Shown here: piece by piece, positions 1 through 8,563 of the stretch
How positions within the stretch are numbered: the first letter of the stretch is position 1
How the letters are laid out: each line of letters opens with the position of its first letter
Assembly: GCA_947495695.1 (NCBI GenBank)
Contig: CANLZP010000002.1
Location: forward strand, 558,001-622,000
Origin: an uncultured Erythrobacter sp.
GTDB lineage: Bacteria; Pseudomonadota; Alphaproteobacteria; Sphingomonadales; Sphingomonadaceae
Reading direction: 5' to 3'
Length of the DNA: 64,000 nucleotides
The notes under the pieces: generated by a model
The model's input: the letters and a program-made list of their open reading frames with translations, nothing else
What the model was told of the DNA's origin: nothing
Database searches by the model: none
Translations under genes and position numbers: made by a program

Positions 1-19
1 TGCAGGCCAGACAAGCAAA

Positions 20-1156
20 TCAGCTGCCGAATGCGTCTTTCAACTTGTCGAAGAAGCCGCGGCTTTCAGGGCATTCATCGCCCGTTTCCGTCTCGCGGAA
101 TTGTTCGAGAATCTCGCGCTGCGCCTTGCTCAGCTTGGTTGGCGTTTCAACCGCGATCTCGACGACCAAATCGCCTCGACCGCGACCTTGCAACACTGGC
201 ATACCAGCACCACGAACCCGCAATTGCTTGCCCGATTGGATACCCGCAGGAATGTCGACCGCATTGGTCTCGCCATCTAGATCAGGAATATTTACGCATC
301 CACCCAACGCCGCAGTTGTGAAACTGACCGGCACACGCGTTGCCAGCGTTGTTCCTTCGCGTTGGAAGACCGGGTGCGGGCGCACATGGACAAAGATATA
401 CAGATCACCGGCGGGCGCACCGCGCGGCCCTGCCTCGCCCTTGCCTGACAGGCGAATGCGCGTTCCGGTATCGACGCCAGCTGGGATATCAACCGCCAAA
501 GCCTGAGCCTTGTCGACACGGCCCTCACCGCGACAATCGCGACAAGGATCTTCGATCACCGCTCCACGACCGTGACAGGTGGGGCAAGGTCGCTCAACCA
601 CAAAGAAGCCCTGCTTTGCGCGCACTTTGCCATGCCCATGGCACAGATTGCATTCACGCTCGCTGGTGCCCGGCGTTGCGCCTGAACCATCGCAAGTGTC
701 GCAGCTGGCCGAAACCTCAATTTCAATCTCGGTTTCTTTGCCATGGAACGCATCATCCAGCGTGATTTCCATGTCATAGCGCAGGTCAGCACCGCGGCGC
801 TGTTGCTGGCGACCACCGCCACCTGCACCACCGCCAAAGGCCTGACCAAAAATCGTCTCGAATATATCGCCGATATCACCGAAATCGGCCCCGGCATGGC
901 CGCCGCCACCGCCGCCCATGCCTTGTTGGAAGGCAGCGTGCCCAAAGCGATCATAGGCGGCCCGCTTTTGTGGGTCTTTGAGGCATTCATATGCCTCGCC
1001 AATTGCCTTGAATTTAGCCTCTGCTTCAGCATCACCGGGATTGCGATCCGGGTGAAACTTCATCGCTAGCTTGCGATAAGAGGATTTTAGCGTGGCGCTA
1101 TCTGCGTCACGGCTCACTTCCAGCAGTTCGTAATAGTCTATTTCGGTCGCAGCCAT
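20..1156 (-). CDS. dnaJ: Chaperone protein DnaJ (Hsp40)
   Basis: DnaJ is the cytoplasmic co-chaperone that delivers unfolded clients to DnaK and stimulates its ATPase. The 378-residue product has the full type I layout. An N-terminal J domain carries the HPD tripeptide near residue 36, and a Gly/Phe-rich linker follows around residues 78-118. Four CxxCxGxG zinc-binding repeats (CDTCDGSG, CNLCHGHG, CPTCHGRG, CRDCRGEG) span about residues 150-215, and the C-terminal substrate-binding beta domains complete the protein. Length is normal for the family. It lies 88 bp downstream of dnaK on the same strand, with a terminator-like hairpin in between, so it is probably transcribed partly by read-through from the dnaK promoter. 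Confidence 0.98.
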   Translation of the reverse strand: MAATEIDYYELLEVSRDADSATLKSSYRKLAMKFHPDRNPGDAEAEAKFKAIGEAYECLKDPQKRAAYDRFGHAAFQQGMGGGGGGHAGADFGDIGDIFETIFGQAFGGGAGGGGRQQQRRGADLRYDMEITLDDAFHGKETEIEIEVSASCDTCDGSGATPGTSERECNLCHGHGKVRAKQGFFVVERPCPTCHGRGAVIEDPCRDCRGEGRVDKAQALAVDIPAGVDTGTRIRLSGKGEAGPRGAPAGDLYIFVHVRPHPVFQREGTTLATRVPVSFTTAALGGCVNIPDLDGETNAVDIPAGIQSGKQLRVRGAGMPVLQGRGRGDLVVEIAVETPTKLSKAQREILEQFRETETGDECPESRGFFDKLKDAFGS

Positions 1157-1170
1157 GGGTTCCCCGCCCT

Positions 1171-1226
1171 AAAAAACGGCCCGCCGCATATGCTCCATCG
1201 CAAAGATAGAAACACCCGCGGCGGGC
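1171..1226 (-). terminator. Terminator-like hairpin between dnaK and dnaJ
   Basis: Read on the minus strand, a 9-bp perfect GC-only stem (arms 1218-1226 and 1179-1187) encloses a loop of about 30 nt. It is followed within a few bases by a run of six T residues (1171-1176) just before the dnaJ ribosome-binding region. This is the form of an intrinsic terminator or attenuator. It would lower dnaJ expression relative to dnaK. The long loop makes it weaker than a classical terminator, and it could also act as an mRNA-processing or stability element. Confidence 0.6.
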
Positions 1227-1244
1227 TGATTTTGCATTAGGACA

Positions 1245-3176
1245 TTAGCCCTTATTGTCTTCGTCGACTTCAGAGAACTCGGCATCAACAACGTCTTCGT
1301 CGCTGCTGCTATCTGCTTCGCCTGCATCCGCACCATCAGATGATGCATCAGCGTTGGCTTGCTCTTTTTCATAGATTTGCTGACCCATTTTCATGGCAGC
1401 ATCCGTCAAAGCCTGAGACTTGGCGTTGATCGCGTCGACATCGTCACCTTCAAGTGCGGTCTTGGCTTCTGCCAAAGCTTCCTCAACAGCTGCCTTGGTT
1501 TCAGCGTCAACCTTGTCGCCATTTTCTTCAAGCTGCTTTTCGGTCGCGTGAACAAGACTGTCGGCCTGGTTGCGGGCTTCTGCCTGCTCGCGGCGCTTCT
1601 TGTCTTCTTCAGCAAACTTCTCGGCATCTTGAACCATCTGGTCGATGTCATTGTCAGACAAACCGCCCGAGGCCTGGATCTTGATCTGCTGTTCCTTGCC
1701 GGTGCCCTTGTCCTTGGCCGAGACGTTCACGATGCCATTGGCATCAATATCAAACGTCACTTCAATCTGAGGGACCCCGCGCGGTGCTGGCGGAATGCCG
1801 AGCAGGTCAAACTGACCCAGCATCTTGTTGTCAGCAGCCATTTCGCGCTCACCTTGGAATACGCGGATCGTCACAGCGTTCTGATTGTCTTCAGCGGTAG
1901 AGTAGGTCTGCGTCTTCTTCGTCGGGATCGTCGTGTTGCGATCGATCATGCGGGTGAAGACACCGCCCAAAGTTTCAATTCCCAGCGACAGCGGGGTCAC
2001 GTCCAGCAGCAGCACGTCTTTGACGTCACCCTGCAGAACGCCCGCCTGAATTGCAGCGCCCATGGCAACCACTTCATCAGGGTTCACACCGGTGTGCGGC
2101 TTGGCCTCGAAGAACTTTTCAACCACTTCGCGAACCTTGGGCATGCGGGTCATACCGCCAACCAGGATCACTTCGTCGATTTCATCTTTGCTGACGCCGG
2201 CATCATTCAGAGCTTTCTTACAAGGCTCCAAAGTGCGGTTGATCAGAGCGCCAACCAACTTTTCCAGATCGGCACGAGTAATCGTTTCAACCAAGTGCAA
2301 CGGAGTGGACGAGCCACCTTCCATGCGCGCTGTAATAAACGGCAGGTTCACTTCGGTCGTGGCCGAGCTGGAAAGCTCGATCTTGGCTTTTTCGGCCGCT
2401 TCCTTCAGACGTTGAAGCGCAAGCTTGTCCGTCTTTAGGTCCATATTTTCCTTCTTCTTGAAGGCTTCGGCCAAGTGCTCGACAATCACATTGTCAAAGT
2501 CTTCACCGCCCAAAAACGTGTCGCCATTAGTCGATTTCACTTCGAACACGCCGTCACCGATCTCCAGGATCGAAACGTCAAACGTGCCGCCGCCAAGGTC
2601 ATAAACGGCGATGGTTTTGCCATCGTCCTTGTCCATGCCATAGGCCAGCGCCGCTGCGGTTGGCTCATTGATAATCCGCAGAACTTCCAACCCGGCGATC
2701 TGGCCGGCATCCTTGGTTGCCTGACGCTGGGCATCGTTAAAGTAAGCCGGAACGGTGATCACCGCCTGCTCAACTTTCTCACCCAGATAACCTTCAGCGG
2801 TTTCCTTCATCTTCTGCAGAATGAAGGCCGAGATCTGCGAAGGCGAATATTCTTCGCCGCCTGCTTCTACCCAAGCGTCACCGTTTTTGCCTTTGACGAT
2901 GTCATAAGGGACGATCTCCATATCCTTCTTGGTCAATGGATCGTCAAAACGGCGCCCGATCAGGCGCTTAATTGCAAACAATGTGTTGTCTGGATTGGTG
3001 ACTGCCTGACGTTTTGCAGGCTGTCCGATCAATCGTTCGCTGTCCTTTGTGAACGCGACGATCGAGGGCGTTGTACGCGCACCTTCCGAATTTTCGATAA
3101 CTTTGGGCTTGCCCCCGTCCATGACGGCCACGCAAGAATTGGTGGTTCCGAGGTCGATACCGATAACTTTGGCCAT
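1245..3176 (-). CDS. dnaK: Chaperone protein DnaK (Hsp70)
   Basis: DnaK is the ATP-dependent Hsp70 chaperone of the cytoplasm. The open frame continues 251 codons further upstream, but the family start is unmistakable: [14 protein letters not shown] at the codon ending at 3176, giving 643 residues, close to the usual 638. The nucleotide-binding domain contains the phosphate-1 motif GIDLGTTNS (about residue 5) and the phosphate-2 motif [10 protein letters not shown] (about residue 190). The interdomain linker VLLLDVTPL is near residue 390, followed by the substrate-binding domain and a helical lid. The tail is acidic and serine/aspartate-rich and ends DEDNKG rather than the enterobacterial type. 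An RpoH-type promoter lies about 100 bp upstream. Confidence 0.98.
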   Translation of the reverse strand: MAKVIGIDLGTTNSCVAVMDGGKPKVIENSEGARTTPSIVAFTKDSERLIGQPAKRQAVTNPDNTLFAIKRLIGRRFDDPLTKKDMEIVPYDIVKGKNGDAWVEAGGEEYSPSQISAFILQKMKETAEGYLGEKVEQAVITVPAYFNDAQRQATKDAGQIAGLEVLRIINEPTAAALAYGMDKDDGKTIAVYDLGGGTFDVSILEIGDGVFEVKSTNGDTFLGGEDFDNVIVEHLAEAFKKKENMDLKTDKLALQRLKEAAEKAKIELSSSATTEVNLPFITARMEGGSSTPLHLVETITRADLEKLVGALINRTLEPCKKALNDAGVSKDEIDEVILVGGMTRMPKVREVVEKFFEAKPHTGVNPDEVVAMGAAIQAGVLQGDVKDVLLLDVTPLSLGIETLGGVFTRMIDRNTTIPTKKTQTYSTAEDNQNAVTIRVFQGEREMAADNKMLGQFDLLGIPPAPRGVPQIEVTFDIDANGIVNVSAKDKGTGKEQQIKIQASGGLSDNDIDQMVQDAEKFAEEDKKRREQAEARNQADSLVHATEKQLEENGDKVDAETKAAVEEALAEAKTALEGDDVDAINAKSQALTDAAMKMGQQIYEKEQANADASSDGADAGEADSSSDEDVVDAEFSEVDEDNKG

Positions 3177-3276
3177 GGTTTCCCTATTCCGTTTCAAATG
3201 GTTGGACGCTGCGCTCTGGGTTCCCCATGGTTGGCAAAACCGGTCGGCAGCTCTGGTAGTTAGTGTCTTATGTTGG

Positions 3277-3306
3277 CGATATAGGTGCGGTTTTGCTTGG
3301 CACAAG
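3277..3306 (-). promoter_or_regulatory. Probable RpoH (sigma-32) heat-shock promoter of dnaK
   Basis: On the minus strand, CTTG (3303-3306) is followed after exactly 17 bases by CCTATATCG (3277-3285). The alphaproteobacterial heat-shock promoter consensus as I recall it is CTTG-N17/18-CYTATNTNNG, so the match covers all defined positions except the last G. It lies about 100 bp upstream of the dnaK start and points toward it. No CIRCE inverted repeat is visible around it, which suggests dnaK is controlled by RpoH rather than by HrcA here. Confidence 0.7.
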
Positions 3307-3353
3307 GGATCGAGCCGAGTAGTTTTTAGCTGTCCCAACAGGAGAATTGCGAC

Positions 3354-3830
3354 GTGATGAGCATGAAATATGCAGCAACGGCTTTGATTGCCGGCAGCTT
3401 GGCCCTTGCAGCTTGCACCAGCGAGCCCGAGCCCGTGGAAGAGCCCGATGGCGTTCCTGGCCTCTCTGTTTCGAATGCTCGCATGATGCTTGCGCCAGTG
3501 TCGGGCAATCCGGCTGCGGTGTATTTTGACGTTGATTATCAGGCCGACCGCGGCCTTTCGATCAGCCGAGCCCATGTTGAAGGGGCGCAGAGCGCTACCC
3601 TGCACGCTTATGGCGAATGGGAAGGAAAAATGCAGATGGCCGAAGCGATGCCGATTGCCATGACCAAGGGCGATACCATTAAATTCGAACCCGGCGGACT
3701 GCATGTCATGGCCTTCGACGTCGCCCCGGACATTGAACCTGGTGACACGGTTGAGGTGACGATCACTGTTTCTGGTGGAGACAAGCACAGCTTTGACGCT
3801 GAAGTCAGAGCTGCCGGGGACGAACGCTGA
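3354..3830 (+). CDS. PCuAC-type copper chaperone lipoprotein
   Basis: This is a periplasmic copper-binding lipoprotein of the PCuAC (DUF461) family. Such proteins deliver Cu(I) to the CuA site of cytochrome oxidase, often with Sco. The N-terminus is a lipoprotein signal with lipobox LAAC near residue 20. The mature part holds the candidate copper ligands in the expected order: His in TLHAYGEW, the Met cluster GKMQM, then the terminal HVM motif about 40 residues later. At 158 residues the length fits. The start is GTG at 3354 or the next-codon ATG at 3357, both behind a GGAG at 3341-3344. It begins a three-gene plus-strand run lying between dnaK and grpE. Copper binding is inferred from the motif spacing. 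Confidence 0.85.
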   Translation: MMSMKYAATALIAGSLALAACTSEPEPVEEPDGVPGLSVSNARMMLAPVSGNPAAVYFDVDYQADRGLSISRAHVEGAQSATLHAYGEWEGKMQMAEAMPIAMTKGDTIKFEPGGLHVMAFDVAPDIEPGDTVEVTITVSGGDKHSFDAEVRAAGDER

Positions 3831-3892
3831 ACCAAACCGCACAGCAACCCATATCAAATTCCGCCCATACCTGCCCAACGGGTGGTGAGCGG

Positions 3893-4348
3893 ATGCTGAC
3901 CTCCGGCGAAACTGCGCTCGCCCGGACAATATTCGGTGCTGCGATTGATTATGACCAAGTGCGCATCCACCGGCGCAAATGGTTTCCCTTCCAACCCCGT
4001 CGGGTCACCATGGCCCCGCGTGGTCATGTCCACTTTCACCCGCATAGCAGCGCCTATTGTGACGACTTTTCGCAAGAAAGCCTGCAGCGTCAGGGATTGC
4101 TGATCCACGAGTTGGTCCATGTCTGGCAGGCCCAAACCAGGGGCAAATGGTATCTAGTGTTCTGCCGCATGCCGTGGGCGCGCTATGATTACAGCCTGAA
4201 GCCCGGCCAGCCGCTCAACCGCTATGGGATCGAGCAGCAAGCAGAAATCGTCAAACATGCGTTTTGGCTTCGCAATGGAGCGCGCGTGGCTGGTGCACCG
4301 GACAAAAGCGCGTATGATCTGCTGGTAAATTTTCCGGGGGCACAATGA
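3893..4348 (+). CDS. Small zincin-type metallopeptidase-like protein (vgr-related)
   Basis: This 151-residue soluble protein carries a zinc-peptidase motif HELVH at residues 72-76, within [10 protein letters not shown]. The motif resembles the DUF4157-like zincins attached to secretion-system effectors and the proteins annotated as vgr-related in sphingomonads. The His-rich stretch GHVHFHPH lies just before it, and a conserved-looking E-Q-Q-A-E in the C-terminal third could supply a further ligand. No signal peptide or membrane segment is seen. The gene starts at an ATG 62 bp after the copper chaperone and its stop overlaps the start of the GNAT gene (ATGA), so translation is probably coupled. 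Peptidase activity is an inference from the motif; substrate and role are unknown. Confidence 0.65.
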   Translation: MLTSGETALARTIFGAAIDYDQVRIHRRKWFPFQPRRVTMAPRGHVHFHPHSSAYCDDFSQESLQRQGLLIHELVHVWQAQTRGKWYLVFCRMPWARYDYSLKPGQPLNRYGIEQQAEIVKHAFWLRNGARVAGAPDKSAYDLLVNFPGAQ

Positions 4349-4842
4349 CGCAAGCAGACAATTGGACCATCCGCGATTTTTCGCCAGCTGATGCGCCGGC
4401 CTTTGCCGCGCTCAACCGCCGATGGATTGACGAAATGTTCGGGGCTGAAGAAGAGGATTTGCGGATCCTTGGTCATCCTCAGCAGGAAATCATCGACAAA
4501 GGCGGCCATATTGCTGTCGCCGATCAGAATGGCTGGGTCATCGGGACCGGAGCCATTATCCCACCGCACCACAATCCCCGTGACGGCAAGAAATGGCTGG
4601 AGATTGTGAAGATGGCCACCGACCCTTCCGCACAGGGACGCGGAATTGGCGCAGCCGTACTCAATCGACTGGTCGACTATGCCCGTGACCAGCAGGCACA
4701 GGCGCTGTGGTTAGAGACCAACAGCAAGCTGGAAGCGGCCACCGCTCTCTATAAAAAGACCGGTTTTCGCATGCTCGAGCCGGACGAATGCTGGCCCACG
4801 CCATATGATCGCTGCAATCTCCAGATGGTGATGGAACTTTAG
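4345..4842 (+). CDS. GNAT family N-acetyltransferase
   Basis: The 165-residue protein has the GNAT fold signature. The acetyl-CoA-binding motif A is visible as VKMATDPSAQGRGIGAAVLNRL (about residues 90-110), matching the Q/RxxGxG/A loop. A later L-E-T-N-S and Y-K-K-T-G-F segment (about residues 128-145) is the typical motif B beta-bulge and helix end. It would transfer an acetyl group from acetyl-CoA to an amine; the acceptor cannot be told. It overlaps the zincin gene by 4 bp and converges on grpE, with the two stop codons overlapping at 4839-4842. Confidence 0.85.
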   Translation: MTQADNWTIRDFSPADAPAFAALNRRWIDEMFGAEEEDLRILGHPQQEIIDKGGHIAVADQNGWVIGTGAIIPPHHNPRDGKKWLEIVKMATDPSAQGRGIGAAVLNRLVDYARDQQAQALWLETNSKLEAATALYKKTGFRMLEPDECWPTPYDRCNLQMVMEL

Positions 4843-5429
4843 TCCGGCTTCTTCGCCACGCCAACCATCGCAGGTCGCAGCAAGCGGTCCTTGATCATAT
4901 AGCCTGACTGCATTTCCTGCACGATTGTGCCGGGCTCATGCTCGTCGCTCGGAATTTCCATCATTGCCTGATGCTGGTTTGGATCCAGCGGCAACCCCAT
5001 CGAAGCGATCCGCGTGATACCGTTTTGGCTGAAGACTTTCTCCAGTTCGCGCTGGGTTGCTTCCAGACCTGCGACAAAGCCTTTCAGCTTCTCGTCTTCG
5101 CGAGTTTCCTTTGGCAAGGCATCCATTGCCCGGCCAAGATTGTCCGCGACGCTTAGAATGTCGCGTGCAAATCCTGTCGTCGCATAGGCGCGGGCATCCG
5201 ATATGTCCTTTTCCGCACGGCGACGCACGTTCTGCGCTTCAGCCTTGGCGTAAAGAACATCTTGGTTGGCTTTTTCCAGATCTGAACGCAGTTCCGCCAG
5301 CGCGTCTTCAACGCTAACCTCTTCATCTTCGTCAGCGTCATCACCGTCGGAAAGAAACTCCTCGGGAACGCCCTTCAATTCTTCGGCGACCGCCTCATCT
5401 GCGGTGTCCGGTTTGTCATTGTCGATCAT
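4839..5429 (-). CDS. grpE: GrpE nucleotide exchange factor
   Basis: GrpE releases ADP from DnaK and completes the Hsp70 cycle. The predicted 196-residue product starts at the ATG ending at 5429, preceded by a GGAAG ribosome-binding site. The longer open frame upstream runs into hrcA and is not supported. An acidic N-terminal segment rich in D and E (about residues 1-40) leads into the long coiled-coil helix (about residues 45-110), which contains the family stretch AEAQNVRRRAEKD. The C-terminal beta-wing domain ends in MQSGYMIKDRLLRPAMVGV, the GrpE signature. It follows hrcA by 13 bp on the same strand, so hrcA-grpE is an operon. Confidence 0.96.
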   Translation of the reverse strand: MIDNDKPDTADEAVAEELKGVPEEFLSDGDDADEDEEVSVEDALAELRSDLEKANQDVLYAKAEAQNVRRRAEKDISDARAYATTGFARDILSVADNLGRAMDALPKETREDEKLKGFVAGLEATQRELEKVFSQNGITRIASMGLPLDPNQHQAMMEIPSDEHEPGTIVQEMQSGYMIKDRLLRPAMVGVAKKPD

Positions 5430-5442
5430 TAAATACTTCCAG

Positions 5443-6486
5443 CTATCCGATAAGTTTGCCCAGCGAGCGGGCTGCAAGGTCAACCATGGGAACGACCCGA
5501 GCGTAATTCAACCGTGTTGGCCCAATCACGCCAAGGACTCCGACCACCCTGCCCTCGCGGTCACGGTATGGCGAGGCGATAACCGAAGAGCCCGAAAGTG
5601 AAAAGAGCCGGTTTTCGCTTCCGATGAATATTCGTGTCGCCTCGGCTTCACGCGCGCCATGCAGCAATTCTGCTACCGACTGCTTGCTTTCCAGATCATC
5701 CAGCAGTGATCTGACCCGCTCAATATCGCCCAAGGCGGCATCATCCAGCAAATTGGATTGTCCGCGAACAATCAGCACCGGCCGGTTGGTCGCGTCTTCG
5801 CTCCAAACGGCCAAACCGCGCTCGACCAAATCGCGGCTAGCTTCGTCCAATTGGGTCTTACCCGACTTGATCTCGCCGCTGATGGCTGCCGATGCCTCTG
5901 ACAAAGTGCGCCCCGCCAGCCTCGCGGTGATGTAATTACTGGCTTGTTCCATGGCCGCTGGCGCGATCCCATCGCCCAGATGCATGACGCGATTTTCCAC
6001 CGCGCCATCTTCCCCGACCAGCACCGCAAGCGCCCTGCCCTGACCCAGATTGACCAAGCTAAACTGGGCCAAGCGTTCTTCGCGTGTCGGGACCAGAACC
6101 ATGCCCGCTGCGCCCGATAGATCGGACAGGACCGCGCTGGTTTGCTCCAGCGCTTGTTCAATCGGACCTGGCTCTGACAATCGCTCTTCAATCGCGGCAC
6201 GTTCTTGCGCGGTTGGTTCGGACACCCGCATCATCCCATCCACAAACATGCGTAAGCCGCTGTCTGTAGGCATCCGGCCTGCGCTGGTGTGAGGGGCCGC
6301 AAGCAACCCAAAGCGTTCCAGATCGGCCAGCACCGAACGCACCGAAGCGGGGGACAGATTTATCGTTTCATCGCCCGCCAATGCTTTGGAGCCGACCGGC
6401 TGTCCGCTTTCCAGATACCCCTCCACTACGAGACGAAAAATCTCGCGCGCGCGGTCGGTCATTTCAGAGATGGGCGGTGATGACAT
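5443..6486 (-). CDS. hrcA: Heat-inducible transcription repressor HrcA
   Basis: HrcA represses chaperonin genes by binding CIRCE elements and is itself tuned by GroEL. The 347-residue product has the expected layout: an N-terminal winged-helix domain (about residues 1-80) with LSPASVRSVLADLERFGLL and the family stretch PHTSAGRMPTD, then the GAF-like dimerisation domain. The C-terminal part includes FIGSENRLFSLSGSSVI and the LGVIGPTRLNYARVVPMVD signature. It is divergent from rph across about 100 bp and precedes grpE. I see no CIRCE repeat near this gene, dnaK or elsewhere in the window, so its targets (typically groESL) are probably outside it. Confidence 0.96.
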   Translation of the reverse strand: MSSPPISEMTDRAREIFRLVVEGYLESGQPVGSKALAGDETINLSPASVRSVLADLERFGLLAAPHTSAGRMPTDSGLRMFVDGMMRVSEPTAQERAAIEERLSEPGPIEQALEQTSAVLSDLSGAAGMVLVPTREERLAQFSLVNLGQGRALAVLVGEDGAVENRVMHLGDGIAPAAMEQASNYITARLAGRTLSEASAAISGEIKSGKTQLDEASRDLVERGLAVWSEDATNRPVLIVRGQSNLLDDAALGDIERVRSLLDDLESKQSVAELLHGAREAEATRIFIGSENRLFSLSGSSVIASPYRDREGRVVGVLGVIGPTRLNYARVVPMVDLAARSLGKLIG

Positions 6487-6587
6487 GCCCCCTATCTAGC
6501 GACTGGGCTTGCAGCCTCAAGCCTTGAGCGTCAAAGACATGGGCATTGCAGCCATAAATGATGGCGAATCAGATATAGGGAATTTCA

Positions 6588-7301
6588 ATGCGACCTTCAG
6601 GCAGAACGCCAGACCAAATGCGCGAAATCACGATCGAGACGGGTTTCACCAAACATGCTGAAGGGTCCTGCCTGATCGGCTTTGGCGATACCCGGGTATT
6701 GTGCACCGCAAGCGTTGAAGAACGTATCCCGCCATGGCTTCGCGGCAAAGGTGAAGGCTGGGTCACTGGCGAGTATTCCATGCTGCCGCGCGCAACGCAC
6801 ACCCGCGGATCACGCGAAGCAGCTCGTGGCAAACAATCAGGCCGAACACAGGAAATTCAGCGCCTTATCGGACGTTCTTTGCGTGCGGTCGTCGATCTGA
6901 AGGCCTTGGGAGAGCGTCAGATCACCTTGGATTGCGACGTTATACAGGCCGATGGCGGAACGCGCACAGCCTCTATCTCGGGCGCCTGGGTGGCCCTCCG
7001 TTTGGCCGTCAACAGCCTAATGGCCAGCGGCGCAATCAAGGACGATCCGATCACATCACAAGTCGCCGCCATCTCGTGCGGCATTTACCAGAGCACGCCC
7101 GTGCTAGATCTCGACTATCCAGAGGATAGCGATGCCGATGCCGATGCCAATTTTGTCCTGCTCACCGGTGGCCAGATCGCCGAAGTGCAGGCCACCGCCG
7201 AAGGCGCCACTTATGATGAAGAGGGATTGCTACGATTGTTGCGCTTGGCGCGCATCGGTTGTGATCAGATCTTCTCCGCGCAATTGGACGCCGTAAAATG
7301 A
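6588..7301 (+). CDS. rph: Ribonuclease PH
   Basis: RNase PH is the phosphorolytic 3' exoribonuclease that trims tRNA precursors. It acts as a cytoplasmic hexamer. The 237-residue length is typical. Family motifs are visible in order: [12 protein letters not shown] at the start, [22 protein letters not shown], the segment [12 protein letters not shown], and [19 protein letters not shown] around residue 120. It overlaps rdgB by 4 bp (ATGA), a pairing common in Proteobacteria that couples tRNA maturation with nucleotide-pool cleaning. Confidence 0.97.
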   Translation: MRPSGRTPDQMREITIETGFTKHAEGSCLIGFGDTRVLCTASVEERIPPWLRGKGEGWVTGEYSMLPRATHTRGSREAARGKQSGRTQEIQRLIGRSLRAVVDLKALGERQITLDCDVIQADGGTRTASISGAWVALRLAVNSLMASGAIKDDPITSQVAAISCGIYQSTPVLDLDYPEDSDADADANFVLLTGGQIAEVQATAEGATYDEEGLLRLLRLARIGCDQIFSAQLDAVK

Positions 7302-7927
7302 CCCGCCGTTTGGGTTCGGGCTCGCTGGTAATTGCCACGCATAATGCAGGCAAATTGAAAGAGATATCGGCACTGCTCGAACCCTATGGCATCAATTGCA
7401 TATCCGCGGGTTCGCTGGGCCTGCCCGAACCTGCCGAGGATGGAACCACCTTCGCTCAGAACGCGCTGATAAAGGCGCGTGCATCGGCCGAGGCATCGGG
7501 GCTGGTCGCCCTGGCCGATGACAGCGGACTGTCAGTGGATGCTCTGGATGGCAGGCCCGGTGTCTACACCGCGGATTGGGCCGAGCGGCAATGGTTCGAA
7601 GGCGATCCGGGCCGCGATTGGTACATGGCCATGGGCAAGGTTGAAGGATTGCTGAGCGAGAAAGGTCCCGATGTTGACCGCTCTGCCGCATTTCACTGCG
7701 TATTGGCGATCGCCTGGCCCGATGGAGAGTATGCCGTTTACGAAGGGCAATGCCCCGGTAGGTTAACCTGGCCGCCGCGCGGCAAATTGGGGTTTGGCTA
7801 TGATCCGGTGTTCGTGCCTAAAGGCAGCGATCAAACCTTTGCCGAGATCGATCCTGAGCAAAAGCATGCCAACAGCCATCGGGCTGATGCTTTTGCCAAA
7901 TTGGTGGCTGATCAATTTTCCAACTGA
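7298..7927 (+). CDS. rdgB: RdgB/HAM1 family non-canonical purine NTP pyrophosphatase
   Basis: The enzyme hydrolyses dITP, ITP and XTP to the monophosphates and keeps deaminated purines out of nucleic acids. The N-terminal motif [11 protein letters not shown] (about residues 12-22) is the family substrate-binding loop, and [12 protein letters not shown] (about residue 70) carries the metal-binding aspartates. The later [13 protein letters not shown] and SHRADAF segments are also characteristic. The 209-residue length is normal. Translation is probably coupled to rph through the ATGA overlap. It converges on the CAP-domain gene with a 15-bp gap. Confidence 0.95.
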   Translation: MTRRLGSGSLVIATHNAGKLKEISALLEPYGINCISAGSLGLPEPAEDGTTFAQNALIKARASAEASGLVALADDSGLSVDALDGRPGVYTADWAERQWFEGDPGRDWYMAMGKVEGLLSEKGPDVDRSAAFHCVLAIAWPDGEYAVYEGQCPGRLTWPPRGKLGFGYDPVFVPKGSDQTFAEIDPEQKHANSHRADAFAKLVADQFSN

Positions 7928-7942
7928 GGGAGGATTGAACCT

Positions 7943-8518
7943 CTAACGGTTAGGAGATCGCCTGATCTCGACACCATAGGTGTTGCCAGCAGGCCAGTAT
8001 CGGCAAACCAGGAAATCGTCACGATCATTGCGGGCTACTGCGCAACCAAGCTGCTGCGTATCATGCCACACTACCTGCGTATAATGCCCCACATCTCGCC
8101 AATTTCCGGTGCGCGAGATATTGGGGAAGGTTCCAGCTCGAAAATGCTGTTTTTCCTCGACAAAGGCGTCGACCATGAATTGTGCGGAGTAACGCCCGGC
8201 GCTTCCCATCCACAAATTCTCGCCAGCCCCATTGCGCTCGTCATTGCTCGCATGACGCATGCGCCCTTCCCGAGCCAGCACCTGCGCCCATTGCTGCGCT
8301 TGACGGGCTAACTGGGGGCTCCAACGCAGCCGCTGCGCGCCAAACCGCACGCGTTCTTCATTATGGGTATCCAGCAGTTCGGCAGCAAAGCGATTATCCG
8401 GCCTGTTTTCACCGAGTTCCTGCGCCTGATCCTGCGCCTGCACGCCGGATGTCACAACGGACCCCGCCACCGCCAGTGATCCAGCAAGCCCAAGCGTGAT
8501 TATGTACCCGTTCTTCAT
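7943..8518 (-). CDS. Secreted CAP (SCP/PR-1) domain protein
   Basis: This is an exported protein made of one CAP-superfamily domain. The start chosen is the ATG ending at 8518, which gives MKNGY followed by a hydrophobic signal peptide cleaved after about residue 28 (VQA-QD). The 191-residue product shows the CAP motifs: HNEERVRFG, GENLWMG, and the signature GHYTQVVWHDTQQLGCAVA near the C-terminus, ending CRYWPAGN. The conserved His and Glu residues of the CAP cavity are present. The biochemical role of bacterial CAP proteins is poorly defined. It is divergent from hemW across 45 bp. Confidence 0.88.
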   Translation of the reverse strand: MKNGYIITLGLAGSLAVAGSVVTSGVQAQDQAQELGENRPDNRFAAELLDTHNEERVRFGAQRLRWSPQLARQAQQWAQVLAREGRMRHASNDERNGAGENLWMGSAGRYSAQFMVDAFVEEKQHFRAGTFPNISRTGNWRDVGHYTQVVWHDTQQLGCAVARNDRDDFLVCRYWPAGNTYGVEIRRSPNR

Positions 8519-8563
8519 GCCCCAAACTTGACATTTATCGCTTAACAGAGCGTGAAAAGAGCC

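Noticed and set aside
1359..2438. 359-codon open frame on the plus strand opposite dnaK
   Set aside because: It lies entirely within the highly conserved dnaK gene on the other strand; its product has no domain and mirrors the codon bias of dnaK.
3177..3929. N-terminal extension of 251 codons in the dnaK frame
   Set aside because: The true start [14 protein letters not shown] is obvious, and the extension runs back over the dnaK promoter and the plus-strand PCuAC gene.
6487..6587. Possible RpoH or CIRCE element between hrcA and rph
   Set aside because: On the minus strand a CTTG is followed 18 bp later by CTAGATAG, which breaks the core -10 consensus; no CIRCE repeat is present.
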